Shown in pieces: positions 13,119 through 18,624 of a stretch of DNA of 18,624 nt. The DNA lies in the NCBI GenBank assembly GCA_028293225.1, contig JAQGPE010000761.1, forward strand, positions 1 to 18,624, in the 5' to 3' direction. Made by a program: the position numbers and the translations under genes. Below the pieces are notes generated by a model. The model was not told the DNA's origin. It ran no database searches and was given only the letters and a program-made list of their open reading frames with translations. Source of the DNA: Akkermansiaceae bacterium (GTDB lineage Bacteria; Verrucomicrobiota; Verrucomicrobiia; Verrucomicrobiales; Akkermansiaceae). Position 1 is the stretch's first letter. Each line of letters opens with the position of its first letter.

Positions 13119-16100
13119 TCAAGGAGTCACGACGCGGTAGAAACGCGTGGCAGGCAGTGGGGCGGGATCGGTGAATTGGAATTTGCCCAGCGCATCGGTC
13201 GTCAGCGTGGCGCGGTCGACCCAGGAGCCGGGATTCAGTGTATCCGAGGATTGGATGCGGTAGGTCGCTCCGAGGATGCCGTTGAAGGTGATTTTCATGG
13301 AGCCGTCGGGCTGGGGTTCCAGCTTTGAGATGGTTTGAGCCTGCGCGTCGGGATCGGCGGCGATGGCGACGGTGACCGTGCCGGTGGCGGTGCCGCCGTG
13401 GCCGTCGCTGATGGTGTAAGTGAAGGAGTCGCCGGTGAGGAACCCTTCGTTGGGCAGGTAGAAGACGGTGCCGTTGGCGACGGTGACGGTGCCGTGGGCG
13501 GCGGTTCCCGCCGAGACGAAGACCGGAGTGTCGCCGTCGACGTCGGTGTCATTGGCCAGCAGGGTGGCGACCGGGACTTTGACGGAGCCGGTGGGGAAGC
13601 GGGTGATGGTATCGGCGCCGGCGACGGGATCGTCGTTCACCGGGGTGACGGTGATGCTGACTGTCGCCGTGGCGGCGGAATCGGTGGTGCCGTCATTCGC
13701 CTTGAAAGTGAAGCTGTCGGTGCCGTGGTAGTTCAGGGCCGGGGTGTAGGTCAGGTTCGGGGCGGTGCCACTGAGCGCGCCGTGCTGCGGAGGGGTGATC
13801 ACGGTGAAAGTGAGCGGGCTGTTCTCCACGTCCGAGCCGCCGAGGGTGATCGCTTTCGCGGTGTCCTCGGAGGTGGTCACCACCTGGGGGGCGACGACCG
13901 GGGCGTTGTTGAGGATCTTCAGCGTCCCGGTGGCGGAGCCGCTGCGGTTGGAGTCGTTGATGGTGGCGACCACGGCGTAGGAGCCGACCGCGGTGGGCGG
14001 AGTGGCGGAGCCGTCGTAGGTGAAGCCGACGGTCAGGCCGGCGGGCGTGGTGGTGGCGGTCGCGGCGTGGGGGCTGCCGTCGTAGTTGACGCTGAGATTG
14101 CCCAGCGCGACGGTGGCCGCCGCCTTGTCGATGACCAGAGTGCCGGAAGCGGAGCCCTGATAATTGGTGTCACTGATGACCGCACTGACCGCGTACGAGC
14201 CGGCATTGACCGGCACGGTGGCCGATGCGTCGTAGGTGAAGCCGAGGGTCAGCCCGGCCGGAGTGGTGGTCGCGGTGGCCGCGTGCGGGCTGGAGTCGTA
14301 GGTCGCGTGGAGGCTGCCGGCATTGAGGGCGATGGTGGCGGTGGCCTTGGCGATGGTGATATGCAGGGTGGCGGTGCCGGTGTTGCCGAGTGCGTCGGTG
14401 GCGCTGATGGTCACGTCGCTGGCACCGGGCTGGGTGGGCGTGCCGGAAATCAGGCCGCTGGTGGCATTCACGCCAAGGCCTGGGGGCAGAACCGGAGCGC
14501 CATAAGATACGGCGCCTCCCGTAGCGGCGATGGTGTAGCTGAAAGAGCTGCCGTAGGTGCCGGAGGCAGTCGCAGCGCTGCTGATGACCGGCGGAGTGTG
14601 ATCGACGCTAAAGGCCGAGCTGGGGCCGGCGGCCGGGGCGGCATTTCCGAAAGTATCGGTGGCGGTGCCCGCGGCGATCGTGATGCTCAGCGTTCCGGTG
14701 CCGCTGAGGCCGGAGAGCGTCACGGTGCGGGTGGTTCCGCTGCCGGTGACGACCACGGAGGAAGCTGCGGCATCGCCGGTGTGGTTCACCGTGATGTTGG
14801 ATGTGGCGAGGGTGGCCGAGCTGAAATGGTCATCGGCGTAGGTCACCGTGTAGCTGACTGGGTCGTCCTTCGTGAGCGAGGAGGACGGGGCGCCAATGCT
14901 GACGCTTGGGGGCGTGGTATCGGCAGCGCTGATGGCATAGACTAGGGTCGCCGTTCCGCTGCCGCCGCTGTTGGTGGCCTTGATGGTGGCGTTGAAAGTG
15001 CCGCTGGCGCTGGGGGTGCCGGTGATCTGGCCGTTGGCCGCATTCACATTCAGGCCGCCCGGCAGTCCCGTGGCGCTGAAACTGGTGGGGGAGTTCGAAG
15101 CGGTGATGGTGTAGGTGCTGATGGGGACGCCGACGGTGCCGCTGGCCGTGAGCGTGCTACTGATGACCGGAGCGGGAGCTGCGATGGTCAGACCGGTGGG
15201 GACTGCCGCGGTCGTCAGAAAAGGGGAAACGGCTCCGGAGGTGAGATCCACGGCGACGATCTTGTTCACGCCGGTGAAACTGTCGGCGACGAGAGCCCGG
15301 TTGCCGGCGAGGTCCAGGACGAGTTCGGAAGGGTTTCCGGCGATGGCGGTTGCTACCGTAACCGAGGTGCCGTCCGAGAGTTTGGCGTAGAAGAGCGCGT
15401 CGCTTGGCGCCGGGGTGGCTCCGCCTCCGCCGTTGGTCGTGTAGTAGAGACGCTGGTTTGTCGAATCGAGCGCCAGGGCCGTGGCGATGCTGGAGGTGGT
15501 GGCAAAGGTCGAGACCGCGCCGTTGCTAAGATCCACGCTCATGATCTTGTTCACTCCGGTGAAGGCGTCGCTGACGAAGGCGCGGTGATTCGCGAGATCC
15601 AGGGCGAGAGCCCCAGGAGCGCCGGCGATGTTGGTTGCCACGGTGCTCATCACCCCCGCACTGGTGATTTTCACCAGGGCATCGGTGGCGGAGGGGGTCG
15701 AGGTGGAACCGCCCTGGACCGCCAGGTAGACATCGCCGGTGGCGACATCGATCTTGATATCGGTTGGGGCGCCGATCAGGCCGGTGGCAAAGGTCGTGAC
15801 CGTCCCGGAACTGAGATCGATGGCGAAGATCTTGTTCACCCCGGCGAAGCCATCGGGCACCAGCGCGCGGTTATTGGCCAGATCGATCGCCACGCTGGTG
15901 GGAGCGCCGGCGACACCTGCTTTCACGATGCCCTGATTGGTTGCATCCAGGTCGGCACGGACCAGTGCGTCGAGGGTATCGGGAGTAGAGGTCGTGCCGC
16001 CCGAGGTCACATAGTAGACCTTTGTGGCGGATGCCGCACCAGCCCCACTCAAACCCGCAACATATGCCAAACAGGTTGAAAACAAGGCGTTCCTTGCGCC

Positions 16101-16124
16101 ACGAAAGCGGAGATTGGGTTTCAT
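13119..16124 (-). CDS. Large secreted beta-propeller / Ig-like / MBG repeat protein
   Basis: This 1001-residue extracellular protein has a signal peptide at 1-31. A propeller-like region at about 35-314 is built from three ~93-residue units, each with a GVNKI..VDLSSGxV motif. Putative Ig (He_PIG) modules follow at 318-399 and 511-592, with another Ig-like module at 403-510. Two MBG-type modules at 593-667 and 668-738 are nearly identical (SPHAATATTTPAGLT). Two cadherin-like/VCBS-type modules follow at 740-832 and 833-923 (NYHGTDSFTFKANDG, TGDSFTYTISDGHGG). The C-terminal module at 930-1001 ends in RFYRV, a form common in Verrucomicrobiota secreted proteins. No PEP-CTERM signal is seen. No catalytic motif is visible, so adhesion or surface structure is most likely. 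The start at 16124 is fixed by the signal peptide. Confidence 0.85.
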   Translation of the reverse strand: MKPNLRFRGARNALFSTCLAYVAGLSGAGAASATKVYYVTSGGTTSTPDTLDALVRADLDATNQGIVKAGVAGAPTSVAIDLANNRALVPDGFAGVNKIFAIDLSSGTVTTFATGLIGAPTDIKIDVATGDVYLAVQGGSTSTPSATDALVKITSAGVMSTVATNIAGAPGALALDLANHRAFVSDAFTGVNKIMSVDLSNGAVSTFATTSSIATALALDSTNQRLYYTTNGGGGATPAPSDALFYAKLSDGTSVTVATAIAGNPSELVLDLAGNRALVADSFTGVNKIVAVDLTSGAVSPFLTTAAVPTGLTIAAPAPVISSTLTASGTVGVPISTYTITASNSPTSFSATGLPGGLNVNAANGQITGTPSASGTFNATIKATNSGGSGTATLVYAISAADTTPPSVSIGAPSSSLTKDDPVSYTVTYADDHFSSATLATSNITVNHTGDAAASSVVVTGSGTTRTVTLSGLSGTGTLSITIAAGTATDTFGNAAPAAGPSSAFSVDHTPPVISSAATASGTYGSSFSYTIAATGGAVSYGAPVLPPGLGVNATSGLISGTPTQPGASDVTISATDALGNTGTATLHITIAKATATIALNAGSLHATYDSSPHAATATTTPAGLTLGFTYDASATVPVNAGSYAVSAVISDTNYQGSASGTLVIDKAAATVALGNLSVNYDGSPHAATATTTPAGLTVGFTYDGSATPPTAVGSYAVVATINDSNRSGSATGTLKILNNAPVVAPQVVTTSEDTAKAITLGGSDVENSPLTFTVITPPQHGALSGTAPNLTYTPALNYHGTDSFTFKANDGTTDSAATATVSITVTPVNDDPVAGADTITRFPTGSVKVPVATLLANDTDVDGDTPVFVSAGTAAHGTVTVANGTVFYLPNEGFLTGDSFTYTISDGHGGTATGTVTVAIAADPDAQAQTISKLEPQPDGSMKITFNGILGATYRIQSSDTLNPGSWVDRATLTTDALGKFQFTDPAPLPATRFYRVVTP
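13911..14348 (-). repeat. Tandem MBG module duplication
   Basis: Residues 593-667 and 668-738 of the large secreted protein are two adjacent copies of the same ~72-residue module, sharing the segments SPHAATATTTPAGLT, GFTYD-S-AT and GSYAV. The DNA copies show clear parallel substitutions, so the duplication is not recent. Confidence 0.75.
15183..16022 (-). repeat. Three ~93-residue repeats forming a propeller-like region
   Basis: Residues 35-130, 131-223 and 224-314 of the large secreted protein align: each contains a (V)Y(Y/L)xxxGG-x-(S/A)TP-loop-D(A)L start, an AGxPxxxxLDLAxxRA(L/F)V segment and a FTGVNKI-x-(A/S)VDLS-GAVS segment. Each unit holds two likely blades, so six blades in total. 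Confidence 0.7.
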
Positions 16125-16131
16125 AATGAAC

Positions 16132-16167
16132 TGAGAAAAAAAGAGCCGTGACGGGTTGAATCACGGC
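16132..16167 (-). terminator. Intrinsic terminator in the leader of the 1001-residue gene
   Basis: On the minus strand GCCGTGA (16167-16161), loop TTCAACCCG, then TCACGGC (16151-16145) form a perfect 7-bp stem, followed by TC and a run of seven T (16142-16136). This is a textbook rho-independent terminator. It ends only 11 bp upstream of the ATG at 16124, so any transcript of the large gene must read through it unless its promoter lies inside or below it. It may be an attenuator or the end of a small RNA. Confidence 0.72.
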
Positions 16168-16299
16168 AAGCCAAGGGCAGACGGGTGCAACTTTCAGTTA
16201 TTTACTATCAGATTTACAAGATAAAATATGACGTGATGCGATAAAGCCGCGATGACTGCTCCGTAATTTTGCTATCGGACCGTGCTGAGGCATTTCCCC

Positions 16300-16337
16300 T
16301 AACAACAAGCGCGCGGATGGCATTCCATCCGCGCGCT
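16300..16337 (-). terminator. Terminator of the PVC cytochrome gene
   Basis: A perfect 13-bp stem, AGCGCGCGGATGG (16308-16320) and CCATCCGCGCGCT (16325-16337) with loop of 4, lies 28 bp after the stop codon of the cytochrome gene. On the minus strand it is followed by TGTTGTTAGG, an imperfect U-rich tail. Strong stem and location make a terminator very likely. Confidence 0.75.
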
Positions 16338-16365
16338 GTGAGTGACAGGGTTTCCCGGGACCGGG

Positions 16366-18624
16366 TTACTGCTTGCCTAACAGATAGGCCAGCAGGTCTT
16401 TCAACTCGTCCGGATTCAGGCGCCCGATGAGGCCGGGCGGCATCGGGGAAATCGGCGATTTCTTCAGCTGCTTGATGTCGCTTTTCGGGATCTCGATGGT
16501 GGCGCTGAAATCGAAGGGATTGGTGGCGACGATGTCGGTTTCATCCTTTTCCTCGATCAGCTTGCCGACCACCTGCGAACCGTCGCCGCGGGTGATGAGG
16601 TCGAAGGCGTACTGGTCGGAGATGACCTTGCTCGGATCGAGGATCGCCTCCGCCACATCGTGGACGGTGAAGCGGCCGCCGAGCGCGCTGAGGTCCGGGC
16701 CGGCCGAGCCGCCCTCGCCGCCGAAGCGGTGGCAGGCGACACAGAGCGAGCCGCGGAACATGTTGCGGCCATTCTCCTTGTTGCGGCCCTCCAGGCCTTC
16801 CGCGGCGACCTTCTCGACATCCTCCATGGTCCAGTTGCGACCCGGGCCTTTCGGCTGGGGCAGGTTGGCCAGGATGCCCGGCACGGCGGCGGGGGCCAGC
16901 TTCACCAGCCACTCGCGCTCCTCCGGAGTGGCGGTCGCCAGGGCCTGCTTGCGCAGATCCTTGATAAAGCCGACGTAGCTGTTGCCGCCGCTCTTTTCCT
17001 CCAGCCGGTCAAACCAGCCGAAGAAGCGTTTGCGGTCGTCCACGCTCCACGGGCCTTTCACCACCCGGAGGCAGTAGGCGTAGTGAATGACCTGGGCGGG
17101 AGGCTGATTGGCCATCATGCGCTCGACATCGCCACCGTAGGTGGGGTTGCGCTTGGCCACGGCGACCCAGTCCGGTGGCGGAGTGGGGCCGGCGGTGTCC
17201 ATGAGGCCAAGAGTGCGGCCGACGATGCCGGGCGCCTGGAGGTAGCAGAGCATGCGGCACAGTTCGCGATCGAGCTCGGTATCGGCGGCGGGAAAGGCGG
17301 TGTCGATCTTCGCCAGGATCTTCGCGCGTTCCGCTTCACCCGGCTCGCCGGTGCGGGCGAACACGAGACCGGTGGCGCGCAGCCAGTTGATGCGCTGCTG
17401 CTTGTCCAGCTTGGTCCAGTTGACGCGATCAAGAGCTGCGAGGATCACCGGCCGGTCGGCCGCGGTGCCGGTGCGGGCCAGGCCGATCGAGGCGCTGATG
17501 ATGGTCCATGGATCGTTCTCTTTAGCGAGTCGCGCCGGGAACGAGTTCGCCCCCTCCGCCTCCAGGGCGAGACGCGACTGATAGCGGGTCAGGCGCTCGG
17601 GGGAGCCGAGGTTTTCCCACGCGTCGGCGGTGCCGCCCAGTTCGAGCGTCTTCGTCTTGTAGGCCACAGGCGCGGTCGATTCCGTACCGGTGTAGGTGAT
17701 GCGCCACAGGGCGGAGTTGGTGCGGCGTCCGCCGGTCAGGAAATAGAGCGCGCCGTCGCTGCCGACGCTGACGTCGGTCAGCGGCAGTCCGGAGCCGGCC
17801 AGGAATTCATCCTGCCTGGCCTCATAGCCGCGGCCATCGGGGGTGAGATAGATCGCGTGGATGGTGGCGTAGGTCCAGTCGAGCGCGTAGATCGCCCGCT
17901 GGAATTTCTCCGGAAACTTCGCGCCTTTGCCGGAGGCCATGCCGGTAGGTGAGCCGGGGCCCATTTCCAGCTGGGGATACATACTATCTTCATAGTAGGT
18001 AGGAAAGGGTCCGGAGCCGTTGCGCCAGCCGAACTCCGCGCCGGGGACAATGTGGCAGATGCGGGTGGGGCGGTACCAGGGCATGCCGAGATCCCATTCC
18101 ATGTCGGAATCGTAGCCGAACAGGTCGCCGTTTTCATTGAAGGCGATGTCGTAGGTGTTGCGGAAGCCCATGGCGAAGAGCTGCCAGTCCTTGCCATCCG
18201 GACGGAAGCGCGCGACCCAGCCGCCGGGGGCCATGCGGTCGGCGGCGTGGCCGTTGGCATCCGGGCGCCGCGGCAGCAGCTGGTCCTCCGCCCAGTTGCG
18301 GATCGGCAGGGAGGAGTCCATCGGCGGCAGGTCGGTGAAGTTGCCGGCGACGGTGTAGATCCATTTGCCATCGGGAGACGCGACCAGCGCGTGCGGGCCG
18401 TGTTCGCCGCGGCCCTTGATCGCTTTGATCTCGACGGCCTTGTCGAGCTTGCCGTCGTTGTTGCTGTCGGTGACGCGCCAGATCCCGCTCTGCTCGTCGC
18501 TTTCGTTGACGGTCACATAGAGGGAGCCCTGGAACCAGAGCAGGCCGTGGGCGCCGCCGATCGGAATTTCCGTCTGCTCGACGGTCGTCTCGCCGCCCGC
18601 GAGGGGCGGGGGAGTCACCAGCAC
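16366..18624 (-). CDS. PVC-type CxxCH heme-binding / sorbosone dehydrogenase-like protein (5' end outside window)
   Basis: This is the C-terminal 752 residues of a large periplasmic redox-like protein. The frame is open to the window edge; the in-frame GTG there is at the edge and not a credible start. The first ~330 visible residues look like a glucose/sorbosone dehydrogenase-type propeller (GSLYVTVNESD, HGPHALVASPDGKWIY, GFRNTYDIAFNENGDLF, IVPGAEFGWRN). A HEAT-like helical region follows. The C-terminal module has the heme motif CVACH (C628, C631, H632), GGSAGPDLSALGGRF after it, and a likely axial Met in SPMPPGL (M728). This is the TIGR02603 arrangement that is abundant in Planctomycetota and Verrucomicrobiota, where such proteins are linked to polysaccharide or sugar oxidation. 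Substrate and electron acceptor are unknown. A strong terminator follows 28 bp after the stop. Confidence 0.9.
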   Translation of the reverse strand: MLVTPPPLAGGETTVEQTEIPIGGAHGLLWFQGSLYVTVNESDEQSGIWRVTDSNNDGKLDKAVEIKAIKGRGEHGPHALVASPDGKWIYTVAGNFTDLPPMDSSLPIRNWAEDQLLPRRPDANGHAADRMAPGGWVARFRPDGKDWQLFAMGFRNTYDIAFNENGDLFGYDSDMEWDLGMPWYRPTRICHIVPGAEFGWRNGSGPFPTYYEDSMYPQLEMGPGSPTGMASGKGAKFPEKFQRAIYALDWTYATIHAIYLTPDGRGYEARQDEFLAGSGLPLTDVSVGSDGALYFLTGGRRTNSALWRITYTGTESTAPVAYKTKTLELGGTADAWENLGSPERLTRYQSRLALEAEGANSFPARLAKENDPWTIISASIGLARTGTAADRPVILAALDRVNWTKLDKQQRINWLRATGLVFARTGEPGEAERAKILAKIDTAFPAADTELDRELCRMLCYLQAPGIVGRTLGLMDTAGPTPPPDWVAVAKRNPTYGGDVERMMANQPPAQVIHYAYCLRVVKGPWSVDDRKRFFGWFDRLEEKSGGNSYVGFIKDLRKQALATATPEEREWLVKLAPAAVPGILANLPQPKGPGRNWTMEDVEKVAAEGLEGRNKENGRNMFRGSLCVACHRFGGEGGSAGPDLSALGGRFTVHDVAEAILDPSKVISDQYAFDLITRGDGSQVVGKLIEEKDETDIVATNPFDFSATIEIPKSDIKQLKKSPISPMPPGLIGRLNPDELKDLLAYLLGKQ

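Noticed and set aside
13335..14945. A 536-residue plus-strand open frame
   Set aside because: It is antisense to the large Ig/MBG protein and Gly/Val/Asp-rich without any motif, as expected from the complement of a high-GC repeat gene.
16168..16300. A known riboswitch, such as c-di-GMP-I, in the leader of the large gene
   Set aside because: I compared the stretch with the conserved core I remember and found no match; only the downstream terminator is clear.
16660..17952. A 430-residue plus-strand frame
   Set aside because: It is antisense to the PVC cytochrome gene, which carries the CxxCH motif and the family propeller.

Overview
The window looks like a chromosomal segment of a high-GC member of the Verrucomicrobiota, probably the order Verrucomicrobiales (Luteolibacter-like). 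This is inferred from gene content, not from a marker gene. The clues are a truncated PVC-type CxxCH cytochrome/sorbosone-dehydrogenase-like protein, a short PEP-CTERM protein with a proprotein-convertase P-domain, a large secreted Ig/MBG repeat protein ending in a FYRV-type C-terminal module, a TIGR04222 membrane protein paired with a glycine-rich-domain protein, and the near absence of Shine-Dalgarno sequences. I see no tRNA, rRNA, CRISPR array, transposase or integrase.

Layout, left to right. 1-1293 (+): the 3' end of purN, a P-loop kinase-like protein and a small DUF7660-type protein. 1311-2888 (-): a secreted GH16 glycosidase, divergent from a small multi-pass membrane protein (3006-3374, +). 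3421-3506: first copy of a three-hairpin intergenic repeat. 3511-9506 (-): a run of eight same-strand genes. In transcription order from the right these are a small secreted protein, mutY, a trypsin-like lipoprotein, a small lipoprotein, a glycine-rich-domain-like protein, a TIGR04222 membrane protein, a low-GC HTH/GIY-YIG protein, and a GYF-AIM24 protein. 9568-12324 (+): rnhC (RNase HIII), an HU/IHF-type protein, an RlpA-type lipoprotein and an N-acetylmuramoyl-L-alanine amidase, the last two acting on the cell wall. 12328-12406: second copy of the repeat. 12410-16124 (-): a PEP-CTERM P-domain protein preceded by a 1001-residue secreted beta-propeller/Ig/MBG protein. 16125-16365 is an intergenic stretch with two minus-strand intrinsic terminators. 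16366-18624 (-): the 3' part of the PVC cytochrome, which runs off the right edge.

Most of the window is housekeeping and envelope biology. The parts least explained by known families are: (1) the HTH/GIY-YIG gene at 4567-5265, with clearly lower GC than its neighbours and a perfect palindrome over its likely -10 box; (2) the 66-bp repeat core present twice (63/66 identical), each time between convergent genes and ending 3-4 bp from the minus-strand gene's stop codon; (3) a textbook terminator 11 bp upstream of the start codon of the 1001-residue gene, suggesting attenuation or a small RNA. Family names rest on motifs read by eye; no database search was run.
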